Shown: positions 8,952-17,584, counted from the first letter of the stretch. The stretch is 64,000 nucleotides of DNA from Methylobacterium sp. J-076 (GCF_022829405.1 NZ_JAKSXW010000129.1:1-64000), one strand, 5' to 3'. Numbers and translations: made by a program. Notes: generated by a model not told the origin, from the letters alone.

Positions 8952-9716
8952 TCAGGATGGGGACGCGGGCGCGGCGCCGCCCCGGCGGGCCAGCTCGTCG
9001 CGCAGGATCGGCGCGGCCATCTCGGCCCCGTGCATCCCGATAAGGCTGACGATCTCCAGGACCTCCATCAGCTCCTCCTTCGTCGCCCCGTAACGGACGG
9101 CGTTCTGCATGTGGAGCTTCAAGCCGGGCACGTAGAGATGCGTCGCCGCCGCGTCGAAGGCGCAGTAGACGAACTCCTTCATCTTCGGCTCCAGCACCCC
9201 GTGCCGCCAGGGATAGGCCGAGAAGTCGAGATAGCCCTCGAACAGGTCGGGATCGAGCTCGAGGAACCCGTCCCAGAAGCTGTGCCAGTAGCCCCGGTCG
9301 CGGGTGAAATCGGCCTTCAGTTTCTCCTGGCGCTCGGTGAGCGGGGCGGGTCCGGTGCGCTGGCCGCTCTCGTCCAGCACCTCCAGCAGCAGCGGCACGC
9401 CGATGTTGCAGGCATGGATGCCGAGGGTCGCCGTCAGCGCGATCACCTCCATCACCTCGTCCGCCGTGGCGCCCGCCGCGAGGGCGTTGCGCACCTGCCG
9501 GCGGATGCCCGGCGCGTAGAGGTGGGTCGCGGCGGCGGAGGCCGCGAGGCCGACGAGGGCCCGGCCCTTGTCGCCGAGGTGGTTGCCGCGCACCGGCACG
9601 CCCGCCATCCGGTGCCACGCGGCGAGGAAGCCCGGCGACAGGGCGGCCAGGGCCTCCTGGCCCTCCTCCCAGTAGCCGTGCTGCGATTCCACCTCCCGGT
9701 GCAGGTCCGCGCTCAT
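8952..9716 (-). CDS. Tandem carboxymuconolactone decarboxylase-like protein
   Basis: This 254-residue protein has two carboxymuconolactone-decarboxylase/AhpD-like domains made by internal duplication. AAATHLYAPGIRRQVRNAL near residue 65 is echoed by AAATHLYVPGLKLHMQNAV near 190, and each is followed by the same EVMEV/LMEVL-type helix and a GIHA or GMHG motif. Neither copy has the CxxC redox pair of AhpD, so a peroxidase role is unlikely and decarboxylase or hydrolase chemistry is more plausible. The ATG at 9716 overlaps the cupin stop as ATGA. It lies in an operon with a second, single-domain family member (12,488-12,886). Confidence 0.82.
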   Translation of the reverse strand: MSADLHREVESQHGYWEEGQEALAALSPGFLAAWHRMAGVPVRGNHLGDKGRALVGLAASAAATHLYAPGIRRQVRNALAAGATADEVMEVIALTATLGIHACNIGVPLLLEVLDESGQRTGPAPLTERQEKLKADFTRDRGYWHSFWDGFLELDPDLFEGYLDFSAYPWRHGVLEPKMKEFVYCAFDAAATHLYVPGLKLHMQNAVRYGATKEELMEVLEIVSLIGMHGAEMAAPILRDELARRGGAAPASPS

Positions 9717-10102
9717 GCCGTGGCGCTCCGGTAGGCATCCTCGGTGACGGCGTCCTGCCAGGTCGTGCCGCCGACGGAGATGGCGGTGTGCAGGAGGAAG
9801 CTGTCGGCCGCCGCCCCGTGCCAATGGCGCTCGTCCGCCGGGATCCACACCGTGTCGCCGGGGCGGATCGCCTGGGCCGCCTGCCCCTCGACGCAGACCC
9901 AGCCCTTGCCGGCCTTCACCTGGAGGACCTGCCCCTGGCCGTGGGTGTGCCAGTGGGTGCGGGCGCCGGGGGTGAAGAACACCTCGTTGACCATCACCCC
10001 GCCGCTGGCGGGCATGACCGGATCGGCCCAGACCTGGCCGGTGAAGGTCGGCCCCCGGCTCTCGGAGGGCTTGTCGGCGGCGCGGCCGTGGAAGATCTGC
10101 AT
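9713..10102 (-). CDS. Cupin-domain protein
   Basis: This 129-residue single-domain cupin has metal-ligand motif 1 as THWHTHGQGQVL (two His; the usual Glu is Gln) and motif 2 as IPADERHWHG with a third His. Small cupins of this type occur beside carboxymuconolactone-decarboxylase genes and are sometimes annotated as mandelonitrile-lyase-like, but the actual reaction is not established. It is translationally coupled (4-base overlap) to the downstream CMD-like gene, and its start lies 5 bases after the preceding dehydrogenase stop. The start at 10,102 (MQIFHGRAA) gives a compact cupin; the frame stays open upstream but overlaps the dehydrogenase. Confidence 0.82.
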   Translation of the reverse strand: MQIFHGRAADKPSESRGPTFTGQVWADPVMPASGGVMVNEVFFTPGARTHWHTHGQGQVLQVKAGKGWVCVEGQAAQAIRPGDTVWIPADERHWHGAAADSFLLHTAISVGGTTWQDAVTEDAYRSATA

Positions 10103-10107
10103 GGTGT

Positions 10108-11001
10108 CTATCCTTCGTGGAGGCGGATGCCGCCGGAGATGTCGCCGATGGCATCGACGACGCGGTTCGAGATGACGTCGCCGTAGCCGAGTGCCGTGGC
10201 GAGGCCGAAGCTCGCGAGGGGGCCCGAGGCGTTCAGGGAGGCGACCCCGAGTTCGTGCAGGAGGTCGGCGTAGAGCACGACGTCCTTGGTCATCAGCCGG
10301 CCGGTGAGGCCGCCCTCCAGGTAGTCGCCCTCCACGATCCGCGGGAAGCGGTTGAGGGTGGCGAAGTTGACCCCGCTCGACGCGTTGAGCACGTCGAGGA
10401 GCCGGTGCAGGTCGAGGCCCGCCTTCTTGCCCGCCACCATCACCTCGGCCGTGGCCGCGAGGCTGACCGCGTTGAGGAAGTTGTTCAGGAGCTTGGCCGT
10501 GTGGCCGGCGCCGCTGCCGCCCATGGCCACCACCTTGGCGGCGAAGGGCGCGAAGACCGGGGCGAGCCGGGCCAGCGCCGCGGCCTCGCCGCCGACCATC
10601 AGGGTCAGGCTGCCCTTCTCCGCCGCGGCGGCCCCGCCGGAGATGCCGGCATCGACATACGCCACGCCCCGCCCGGCGAGCAGGCCCGCGAGCCGCCTCG
10701 TCGAACTCGCCGCGGCCGTGCTGAGGTCGGCCACGACCTGCCCCTCCCGGCAGGCGGAGAGGACGCCGCCCTCCCCCGCCACCACCGCCTCGACCACCCG
10801 GCTGTCGGGCAGGGACATCAGGACGATGTCCGCCCCCCGCACCACCTCCGCCACCGAGGCCGCCGCCGCCGCGCCGCACCGGGCGGCCGCGGCGGGATCC
10901 GCATCGTAGCCCGTCACCGGGATCCCGGCCCCGACGAGGCGGCGCGTCATGCGCCCGCCCATGTTGCCGAGGCCGATGAAGCCGACCCGTTCCTCGCCCA
11001 T
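10108..11001 (-). CDS. 3-hydroxyisobutyrate/tartronate-semialdehyde-type dehydrogenase
   Basis: This 297-residue NAD(P)-dependent beta-hydroxyacid dehydrogenase starts with the Rossmann motif GFIGLGNMGGRM. It has the substrate-binding VDAGISGG stretch near 120 and the catalytic-Lys helix GHTAKLLNNFLNA near 170. The family reduces or oxidises short beta-hydroxy acids such as 3-hydroxyisobutyrate or tartronate semialdehyde. It is one of two paralogues in this operon (the other at 12,891-13,763), which suggests two successive steps or two stereoisomers. It follows the MFS transporter by 26 bp. Confidence 0.85.
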   Translation of the reverse strand: MGEERVGFIGLGNMGGRMTRRLVGAGIPVTGYDADPAAAARCGAAAAASVAEVVRGADIVLMSLPDSRVVEAVVAGEGGVLSACREGQVVADLSTAAASSTRRLAGLLAGRGVAYVDAGISGGAAAAEKGSLTLMVGGEAAALARLAPVFAPFAAKVVAMGGSGAGHTAKLLNNFLNAVSLAATAEVMVAGKKAGLDLHRLLDVLNASSGVNFATLNRFPRIVEGDYLEGGLTGRLMTKDVVLYADLLHELGVASLNASGPLASFGLATALGYGDVISNRVVDAIGDISGGIRLHEG

Positions 11002-11027
11002 CCGGATGCTCCTTCTCGCGAAAGCCG

Positions 11028-12404
11028 TCAGTGCGCCGGGCCGAAATCCACGTCCCGGGTCTCGGGCCCGATCAGGGCGCCGACCATGCCCACGAGGCCG
11101 CCGATCGCCATCAGCACCACGGGGGTCAGGGCCAGGGGCATGAGGGCGCTCAGCCAGTCCATGTAGAAGGCGTAGAAGGATGGGATCACCACCGACAGGC
11201 TGAAGCCGATGCCGAAGCCCGTCGCCCGCACGTCGGTGGCGAAGCGCTCGTTGATGTAGGTGACGATGACGCCCCAGGGCGAGGTGACGATCACCGCCAG
11301 CAGCGTCACTAGCAGCGCCCGGGGGCCGAAGGCGAGGTCGGGCGTGACGGTCAGCGTGTAGAGGATGCCCGCGCCGAGGGTGGCGATCACCGGGCCGACG
11401 ATCACGAAGAAGCGCCGCCGCCCGATCGCCTGCCCGAGCAGGCCCGCGCCGATATAGCTGACGAACAGCACCGTGTAGCAGATCATCAGCGTCGCGGTCA
11501 GCGCGATGCCGCTGAGGTGCAGGGTCTTCACCAGCAACCCGGTCGGCATGTAGATCGTGATGATGTTCTGCGTCGTCCAGAAACCGGTCATCAGCAGCAG
11601 GACCTGGAGCAGGTCGCGCCCGCCCTGGCCCGAGAGCAGGCTCGACAGGGGCAGCGTCGCGGCCTGGGCGGCGCCGTCCCTGGTCTTCGTCTTCCAGACC
11701 TCGGATTCCGAGACCTTGTGGATGTAGTAGAGGGCCAGCAGCCCGGCGAGCGCGGCGCCGACAATGAACGGGATGCGCCAGCCCCAGACCGTGTAGGGCG
11801 AGCCCGGCCCGGCCAGGGGGAACAGGGTGAACATCAGCATCGTGATGAGGTTGATGCTGACATAGGCGGCGGGGAATCCGGCGAGGATCAGCCCGCCGAC
11901 GAAGCCGCGCCGCTCCTTCTGCGAATACTCGATGGCGAGGGGGATCGCCCCGGTATAGCCGCCGCCGAGGAAGATCCCGTCGAGGAAGCGCAGCAGGACC
12001 AGCAGCAGGTAGGAGGCGAGGCCCAGGGTCTCGTAGGTCGGCAGCAGGCCGATCAGCAGGGTGACGATTCCGAAGCCGACCACCGAGTAGATCGAGGCCG
12101 CCCGCCGCCCGACCCTGTCGGCCACGATCCCGAAGATCAGCGCCCCCACCGGGCGCCCGAGCAGGGTGGTGATGAAGACGAGGGAGGCCAGCACCGTCTC
12201 GGCCTGGGGCGACAGGCCCTTCGGCTGGAACAGGAACATCACCGGGGCCAGCGCGACGACCGGCAGGTAGATGTCGAACATGTCGATGTATTCGGAGAAG
12301 AACGCGCCGCGGATCGCGCTGCGGCGCTTCTCGTCGTGGTCTTGCGGAAGCGCGGGGGCGTGCGCCCCACCCTCCCGCAGGGCTCCTGCGGCTGTCGTCG
12401 TCAT
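11028..12404 (-). CDS. MFS transporter of metabolite:H+ symporter type
   Basis: This 458-residue major facilitator protein has about twelve hydrophobic helices. The first helix region (YIDMFDIYLPVVAL) and the loop GRPVGALIFGIVADRVGRR carry the DRxGR-type loop 2-3 signature. The ATG at 12,404 (MTTTAAGAL) is preceded by GGGAGGA; the open frame upstream is shadow. Sitting within the catabolic operon, it is the likely uptake route for its substrate, probably an organic acid or lactone. The region just before the first helix is short and charged (HDEKRRSAIRGAFFSEY), as in MHS-type symporters. Confidence 0.85.
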   Translation of the reverse strand: MTTTAAGALREGGAHAPALPQDHDEKRRSAIRGAFFSEYIDMFDIYLPVVALAPVMFLFQPKGLSPQAETVLASLVFITTLLGRPVGALIFGIVADRVGRRAASIYSVVGFGIVTLLIGLLPTYETLGLASYLLLVLLRFLDGIFLGGGYTGAIPLAIEYSQKERRGFVGGLILAGFPAAYVSINLITMLMFTLFPLAGPGSPYTVWGWRIPFIVGAALAGLLALYYIHKVSESEVWKTKTRDGAAQAATLPLSSLLSGQGGRDLLQVLLLMTGFWTTQNIITIYMPTGLLVKTLHLSGIALTATLMICYTVLFVSYIGAGLLGQAIGRRRFFVIVGPVIATLGAGILYTLTVTPDLAFGPRALLVTLLAVIVTSPWGVIVTYINERFATDVRATGFGIGFSLSVVIPSFYAFYMDWLSALMPLALTPVVLMAIGGLVGMVGALIGPETRDVDFGPAH

Positions 12405-12487
12405 GGCGTTCCTCCCGAGGGACGGTGGGGGCGTCGCGGGGGGCCTCTGGCGGGCCCCTCCGCGACCTGTCCGAAACCTGCGCCGGT

Positions 12488-12886
12488 TCAGCCGGCCGGG
12501 TGCTCCTTCTCCCAGTCGGCGACGGCGGCCGAGGCGGTGCGGAAGGCGGCCAGCGCCGCCGGAGCGCCGCAATAGACCAGCGCCTGCAGCAGCACGGCCT
12601 GGATCTCGTCCTTGCTCACCCCGTTGGTGAGGGCGCCCTTCACGTGGACGGCCAGCTCGTGCTGCTGGTTGAGGGCGGTCAGCATGGCGATGTTGAGCAT
12701 GCTGCGGGTCTTGAACGGCAGGCGCGCATCGCCCCAGACCTCGCCCCAGCAATATTCGGTGACGAGGCGCTGCACCGGACGGTTGAATGCGTCGGCGTTG
12801 GCCCAGGATTTCTCGACATGGGCCGCGCCGAGCACCGCCTTGCGGTTCTCGAAGCCGGCGTCGAACATGGGGTTCTCGTCACTCAT
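12488..12886 (-). CDS. Carboxymuconolactone decarboxylase family protein (single domain)
   Basis: This 132-residue protein resembles gamma-carboxymuconolactone decarboxylase (PcaC): it has an N-terminal GFENRKAVLG segment, WGEVWGDARLPFKTRSMLN near 55, and the conserved ELAVHVKGALTNGVSKDE near 85. The ATG at 12,886 is chosen because GAGGAG lies 8 bases upstream; an alternative start 15 bases earlier would overlap the previous gene. PcaC opens the route from protocatechuate to beta-ketoadipate, but no other pca gene is in view. It may act on a different lactone made or opened by the MBL hydrolase of the same operon. Confidence 0.85.
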   Translation of the reverse strand: MSDENPMFDAGFENRKAVLGAAHVEKSWANADAFNRPVQRLVTEYCWGEVWGDARLPFKTRSMLNIAMLTALNQQHELAVHVKGALTNGVSKDEIQAVLLQALVYCGAPAALAAFRTASAAVADWEKEHPAG

Positions 12887-12890
12887 CGGA

Positions 12891-13763
12891 TCACTCCTCA
12901 TCCGCCAGGAAGCGGTACATCTCGGTGTGGTCGGAGGTCGGCCCGGCCTCCTGCGCGACCGCGTGCCAGAGGGCGATGCCGTGCCGGCCGAAGGCCAGCG
13001 GGTAGCCGACGGACTGCGCCAGCGCCCCGGCGATGCCGAGGTCCTTGTCCATCAGCTTCAGGGAGAAGCCGGAGGCGTAGCTGCCGCTCAGCATGAACGG
13101 CTTCACCTTGTTCTCGGAGGTGTTGCTGCGCCCGGTGGAGGCGTTGAGCACGTCGGTCATCACCTCCGGGTCGATGCCGAAGCGCCGGGCCACGTGCAGC
13201 GCCTCGACGGTGGCGATGAGCCCGGCGGCGGAGACGAAGTTGTTCAGCGCCTTGGCCGCGTGCCCGGCCCCGGCCGCGCCGATATGCAGGACCGAGCGGC
13301 CCATCGCCTCCAGCACCGGGCGGTGGCGGGCGAGCAGCGCCGCCTCGCCGCCGACGAGGATGGCGAGGGACCCGTCGACGGCCCGCTTCACCCCGCCCGA
13401 GACCGGCGCGTCGAGGTAGCCGAGCCCCTTGGCCGCGAGGGTCTCGCCCAGCTCCCGGGAGCGCACCGGCTCGGAGGAGCTCATGTCGATCACCGTGGCG
13501 CCCGCGGGCAGGGCGTCGGCGAGGCCCTTGCCCAGCAGCACCTCCTCCACCACGGCCGAGTTCGGCAGCATGGTGATCACCACGTCGAGCTGCCGGGCCC
13601 TCTCGTGCGTGAGCGGGTCGGCCCGGAGCTCCCCGCACAGGGCGCGGGTCCGCTCCGGGTCGGCGTCGTCCAGGGCGAGGGCGTGGCCCGCCTGCCCGAG
13701 CCGCCGGGCCATGGGCGCGCCCATCATGCCGAGCCCGATGAAGCCGATGCGTGTCTGAGCCAT
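12891..13763 (-). CDS. 3-hydroxyisobutyrate-dehydrogenase-like NAD(P) oxidoreductase (paralogue 2)
   Basis: This 290-residue beta-hydroxyacid dehydrogenase has an N-terminal GFIGLGMMGAPMARRL, a DAPVSGG substrate motif near 115, and the catalytic Lys in GHAAKALNNFVSA near 165. It matches the paralogue at 10,108-11,001 along its whole length, including the shared DVLNAS block. The start at 13,763 (MAQTRIG) has GAGGACGAGGGA upstream; an ATG-like extension of 14 residues is less likely. The stop is 4 bases before the RBS-bearing start of the CMD gene, so the genes form one transcript. Confidence 0.86.
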   Translation of the reverse strand: MAQTRIGFIGLGMMGAPMARRLGQAGHALALDDADPERTRALCGELRADPLTHERARQLDVVITMLPNSAVVEEVLLGKGLADALPAGATVIDMSSSEPVRSRELGETLAAKGLGYLDAPVSGGVKRAVDGSLAILVGGEAALLARHRPVLEAMGRSVLHIGAAGAGHAAKALNNFVSAAGLIATVEALHVARRFGIDPEVMTDVLNASTGRSNTSENKVKPFMLSGSYASGFSLKLMDKDLGIAGALAQSVGYPLAFGRHGIALWHAVAQEAGPTSDHTEMYRFLADEE

Positions 13764-13887
13764 TCCCTCGTCCTCTTTCCAACACCCCTCGCCCACACCG
13801 CTCACCAGCGCGCGCCGGACGAGTTCCCGAGCCGCCGCCGCCCAAGGCCCGCCCCCACCCCCATCCCGGGGTGCCCCCGCGGGGCGG

Positions 13888-14214
13888 CTAGCGCAGGGCG
13901 GAGAAATCCGTCGGGGCGAGGAAGCTGTTCTCGATCCGCACCACGATGGGGCGGTCCTTCTCGGTCTCGGCCCGCTTGGCGATCCATTCGGGGTCGGCCT
14001 GGAAGGCGTTCCAGCGGGCCTCGCGCTGGGCCATGTCGTCCCATTTGAGGAGGTAGGTCAGGGCGTGGTTGTCGGGCCCCACGAGGGTGGTCCAGAAGCC
14101 GACCTGCTCGATGTCGTACTTCCGGAAGAAGTCGAGCGTCGTGGTGCGGAACCGGTCCAGCAGGGCCGGAAGGCGGGTCGGGGCACAGTAATAGACGCGC
14201 ATTTCGACGATCAT
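13888..14214 (-). CDS. NIPSNAP-family protein
   Basis: This 108-residue ferredoxin-like-fold protein has the family's start (EMRVYYCAPTRLPALLDRF), the central GFWTTLVGPDNHALTYLLKW and an AxxWNAFQADPEWIAKR helix. NIPSNAP proteins are small dimeric alpha/beta-barrel proteins found next to many catabolic genes and often have no proven reaction. Start ATG 14,214 has GAGAGG upstream, and the previous gene ends 11 bases away. In this operon it may assist a decarboxylation or rearrangement; that is inference. Confidence 0.82.
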   Translation of the reverse strand: MIVEMRVYYCAPTRLPALLDRFRTTTLDFFRKYDIEQVGFWTTLVGPDNHALTYLLKWDDMAQREARWNAFQADPEWIAKRAETEKDRPIVVRIENSFLAPTDFSALR

Positions 14215-14225
14215 CGCATGTCCTC

Positions 14226-15035
14226 TCAGATGACGGGCTGGCCCCGGGGCGGCAGATCGACCCGCACGATCCAGCCTTCGGTGCCGGGCTCGGCGGGCGG
14301 GTAGAGGGACAGGACCTGCGGGTCGTGCCCCGGAACGATGTGGGCGTCCGACTCGGCCAGCCGCCGCACGGTGGCGTAGCCCTCGAACATGTCGCCGACA
14401 TTGTAGACGATCGGGTAGGCGAGCCCCCGGTGCAGGTTGGCGAAGTAATGCGCGGCGTCCGAGGCCAGCACGACCCAGCCGCGCCGCGTCCGCACGCGCA
14501 GGATCTGCAACCCGTCCGAATGGCCGCCGACCCGGTGCAGGGTGATGCCGTCGGCCAGGCTGTCCTCGGGGTCGCGGAAGCGCAGCCGGTCCTCGAACAG
14601 CCGGTCCACCATCGCCTTCACGTCCTCGGCGGCGAAGGCGTGGCGCAGGCCCTGGTGGCACATGCACCGGCCGGTGCAGAAGGCCATCTCCCGCTCCTGC
14701 ACATGGTAGCGGGCCCGCGGGAACAGCGCGGCGTTGCCCGCGTGGTCGTAGTGCATGTGGGTGACGACGACGTCGGCGACCTCGGCGGCGGCGATGCCGA
14801 TCCGCGCCAGCCCCTCCTCCACCGGGTGGACGATGGTCCGCCCGCGGGTCTGCGCCATGGCCCGGTCGAAGCCGGTATCCACGAGGACCGTGCGCTGGGC
14901 GTTGCGGACCACCCAGACGAAGTAGTCCATCGGCATCGGCCCGTCGTGGATGTCGCCGCCGATGAAGTTCTCCCGCGCCATCCGCGCATGCTGCGCGTAT
15001 TTGATCGCGTAGATCTCGTAGACCGCGCCTTCCAT
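14226..15035 (-). CDS. Metallo-beta-lactamase-fold hydrolase (lactonase-like)
   Basis: This 269-residue two-metal hydrolase carries the HxHxDH motif as THMHYDHAGN near residue 97, a further metal Asp in LASDAAHYF near 195, and a C-terminal metal His in VPGHDPQV. The overall layout is that of N-acyl-homoserine-lactone lactonases (AiiA/AttM class). In this genomic setting it more likely opens a lactone intermediate than quenches signalling. It is the first gene of the operon; GGGAG and AGG lie in the leader, and the promoter with its palindromic operator is about 80-105 bp upstream. Confidence 0.84.
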   Translation of the reverse strand: MEGAVYEIYAIKYAQHARMARENFIGGDIHDGPMPMDYFVWVVRNAQRTVLVDTGFDRAMAQTRGRTIVHPVEEGLARIGIAAAEVADVVVTHMHYDHAGNAALFPRARYHVQEREMAFCTGRCMCHQGLRHAFAAEDVKAMVDRLFEDRLRFRDPEDSLADGITLHRVGGHSDGLQILRVRTRRGWVVLASDAAHYFANLHRGLAYPIVYNVGDMFEGYATVRRLAESDAHIVPGHDPQVLSLYPPAEPGTEGWIVRVDLPPRGQPVI

Positions 15036-15113
15036 GCGGGCGACCTCGCTCCCTCGACGATCGATCGTGTCGACCTGCCGTTCCGCGGATCTTCGCCCGC
15101 CGATTCCCTGTAG

Positions 15114-15141
15114 ATTATCGTATTGTCGGACAATGCGTCAA
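15114..15141 (-). promoter_or_regulatory. Promoter with internal palindromic operator (GntR/FCD type)
   Basis: On the minus strand, TTGACG (15,141-15,136) and GATAAT (15,119-15,114) are separated by 16 bases and each match the sigma-70 consensus at five of six positions. The spacer contains ATTGTC-C-GACAAT (15,134-15,122), a perfect 13-bp palindrome that fits the TTGT-N-ACAA type of site bound by FCD-subfamily GntR regulators. A repressor bound there would block RNA polymerase directly. The likely protein is the GntR regulator at 8,057-8,788 at the far end of the operon. Confidence 0.72.
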
Positions 15142-15196
15142 TCGCCGGCACGCGCCGTCGGCGCGCGCGGCGACCCCGCCCGGGAGGCGGGGGGCC

Positions 15197-17584
15197 TTAC
15201 GCGGCGAGGTCGTGCCGGGCCGCCGCCTCCGGGTCCGGGTGGGTGTGGCGGACGAAGGCGGCGATCTCGCTGGGGCGGCCGAGGAAGTATCCCTGCGCCG
15301 CGGCGCAGTCCTCGCCGACGAGGAAGCCCAGTTCCTCGGCCGTCTCGACCCCCTCGGCCAGGACGGACATCCCGAGGCCGCGCCCCAGCCCGAGGACCGA
15401 GCGGACGATGGCCGCCGTCTGCGCGTTCGAATCGACCTTGCGGATGAACGAGCTGTCGATCTTGATCTTGTCGAAGGGATAGGCCCGGAGGTTCGAGAGC
15501 GACGAGTAGCCCGTGCCGAAATCGTCCATGGCGATGCGCACCCCGAGCGCCTTGAGCTGGCGCAGGGTCGCCTGGGCGCGGGCCGGCTCGCGGATCAGCG
15601 CCGTCTCGGTGACCTCGATCTCCAGCCGCTCCGGCCGCAGGCCCGTCTCGCGCAGCACCTCCTGGACGAGGGGCACGAGGTTCGGCGCGTGGATCTGCAC
15701 GCCCGACACGTTCACCGCCACCGACAGGGGGTTGGTCCAGCGCGCCGCCTCGCGGCAGGCCTCGCGCAGCACCCACTCGCCGAGCGGCAGGATGACGCCG
15801 CTCTCCTCCGCGATGGGGATGAACGCCGCGGGCGAGACCGCCCCCCGCGTGGGATGACTCCAGCGGAGCAGGACCTCGAACCCGACCACCGCGCCGGTCG
15901 CGACATCCGCCTGCGGCTGGTAGACGAGGTGCATCTCGCCCCGGGCCACGGCGCCGCGCAGGTCGTGCTCCAGGTGCCGGCGGTCGCGGACCTGCGCGCC
16001 CATGGTCGATTCGAAGAACCGGTAGGTGCCCCTGCCCTCGGCCTTCGCCCGGTAGAGGGCGGTGTCGGCGGAGCTGAGCAGGAGCGCGCGCTCGTCGGCG
16101 TTGTCGGGATAGACCGCGATGCCGAGGCTCGCGGCGATCGTCGGCCCGGCCATGTCCGAATTCTGGCCGCGCAGGGCCTCCAGCACCTCCTCGGCGAGCT
16201 TGCCCGCCGAGACCGCGTGGTCGCACGGCATCAGGATGGCGAACTCGTCGCCCCCGAGCCGGGCCATCAGCTGGTCGTCGTCCAGGAGTTCGGTGACGGT
16301 CCGGGCCACGGTGACGAGGAGCGCATCGCCCGCCGCGTGGCCGAACAGGTCGTTGACCTCCTTGAACCGGTCGAGGTCGAGGCAGAGCACGGCGAGCTTG
16401 CGGCCGGTCGCCGCCGCGAGCTTCATCTCCCGCTCCAGGCGCAGGGTGAAACTCGCCCGGTTGGCGAGGCCGGTCAGGGCGTCGTGGTGGGCGAGGAACT
16501 GGATCTGCCCCTCGGCCTGCCGCCGGGCGCGTAGGTCGCGCACCGCCACGGCGTAGTGGGGCTGGTCGCCGTAGGTGACGGGGCGGACGATCAGCTCCAC
16601 GGGGATCGCCTCCCCCGCGGCGCCGACGAGCGAGGCCTCGATGGGCTGGTCCGGCGGCCCGGCGAGGGCGAGGGGCGTCGCCGTCACCGGCAGGAAGCGC
16701 GACAGGCAGACGCCGCCGAGATCCCCGGCGGGGAGGCCGACGAGGGCGCCGAAGCTGTCGTTGCCGTTGACGATGGTCGTCCCCCGGCACACCAGCAGCC
16801 CCTCCACCGCCGCGTTGGCGAGGCTGTGCAGCCGCTCCCGCGCCAGGGCCCCCTGGCGGCGCTCGCGCAGGTCGAGGAGGAGCGCCGCCACGGCCATCAG
16901 CAGGATCGCGACGCTCGCGAGCGCCACGCCGACGCCGAGCCAGCGGGCCGGCAGGGCGCTGTCGGCGATGGCGACGCCCGGGTCCGGCAGGATGGTGACC
17001 GCGCCCATGGCCGTGAAGTGGTGCCCGCAGATCGCCAGGAGGATCAGCAGCGCCCCCGCGATCCGCCACCGCAGCCCCTCGCGGGCGAGCCCGACCTTGA
17101 GCCCGGCGCCGCCGAAGACGCCCCCGAGGATCAGCGAGGCGGCGACGAGGCCGGGATCCCACCGGATGTGCCCCGGCACCTCGAAGGCGGCCATGCCGGT
17201 GTAGTGCATCGCCGCGATGCCGCCCCCCAGGATCACGCCGCCGAGGACGGGGGCGAGGCCCAGGGCCCTCCACAGGGCGACGGCGAGGCCGACGCCGGTG
17301 ATGACGATGGCGTAGGCGAGCGACAGCACGGTCAGCCCCACGGCGTAGCCCGTGGGCAGGCTCGGCTCGAAGGCGAGCATGGCGATGAAGTGCGTCGCCC
17401 AGATGCCCGACCCGCCCGCGACGGCCGCGACCCCGAGCCACGCGGCCTGCCACCCCCCCGTGAGGCGGCGGGCATGGTGCAGCAGGGCGATGCAGGCGGC
17501 CGAGGCGAGCGAACAGATGAGCGCCGCCAACCCGACCAGCCACAGGTCATGCTCGCCGATGAAACAGCCCAGAACCGTCAGCAT
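15197..17584 (-). CDS. MHYT-GGDEF-EAL cyclic-di-GMP signalling protein
   Basis: This 795-residue membrane protein begins with a seven-helix MHYT sensor domain (residues 1-240). Its three internal repeats carry ATHFIAM, AAMHYTGMAAF and GHHFTAMGAV, thought to bind copper and sense a diatomic gas. A PAS-like region (about 260-345) links to a GGDEF domain with intact RLGGDEFAIL near 450 and then an EAL domain (540-785) with EVLLRW in place of EALLRW, the Asn/Asp/Glu metal positions and AEGVET. Both cyclase and phosphodiesterase sites look usable. The start at 17,584 gives the first MHYT helix. It is a single gene, divergent from the copper operon. Confidence 0.92.
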   Translation of the reverse strand: MLTVLGCFIGEHDLWLVGLAALICSLASAACIALLHHARRLTGGWQAAWLGVAAVAGGSGIWATHFIAMLAFEPSLPTGYAVGLTVLSLAYAIVITGVGLAVALWRALGLAPVLGGVILGGGIAAMHYTGMAAFEVPGHIRWDPGLVAASLILGGVFGGAGLKVGLAREGLRWRIAGALLILLAICGHHFTAMGAVTILPDPGVAIADSALPARWLGVGVALASVAILLMAVAALLLDLRERRQGALARERLHSLANAAVEGLLVCRGTTIVNGNDSFGALVGLPAGDLGGVCLSRFLPVTATPLALAGPPDQPIEASLVGAAGEAIPVELIVRPVTYGDQPHYAVAVRDLRARRQAEGQIQFLAHHDALTGLANRASFTLRLEREMKLAAATGRKLAVLCLDLDRFKEVNDLFGHAAGDALLVTVARTVTELLDDDQLMARLGGDEFAILMPCDHAVSAGKLAEEVLEALRGQNSDMAGPTIAASLGIAVYPDNADERALLLSSADTALYRAKAEGRGTYRFFESTMGAQVRDRRHLEHDLRGAVARGEMHLVYQPQADVATGAVVGFEVLLRWSHPTRGAVSPAAFIPIAEESGVILPLGEWVLREACREAARWTNPLSVAVNVSGVQIHAPNLVPLVQEVLRETGLRPERLEIEVTETALIREPARAQATLRQLKALGVRIAMDDFGTGYSSLSNLRAYPFDKIKIDSSFIRKVDSNAQTAAIVRSVLGLGRGLGMSVLAEGVETAEELGFLVGEDCAAAQGYFLGRPSEIAAFVRHTHPDPEAAARHDLAA

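Noticed and set aside
14226-15035. Quorum-quenching lactonase
   Set aside because: The fold fits, but the operon context points to catabolism; no LuxI/LuxR gene is nearby.
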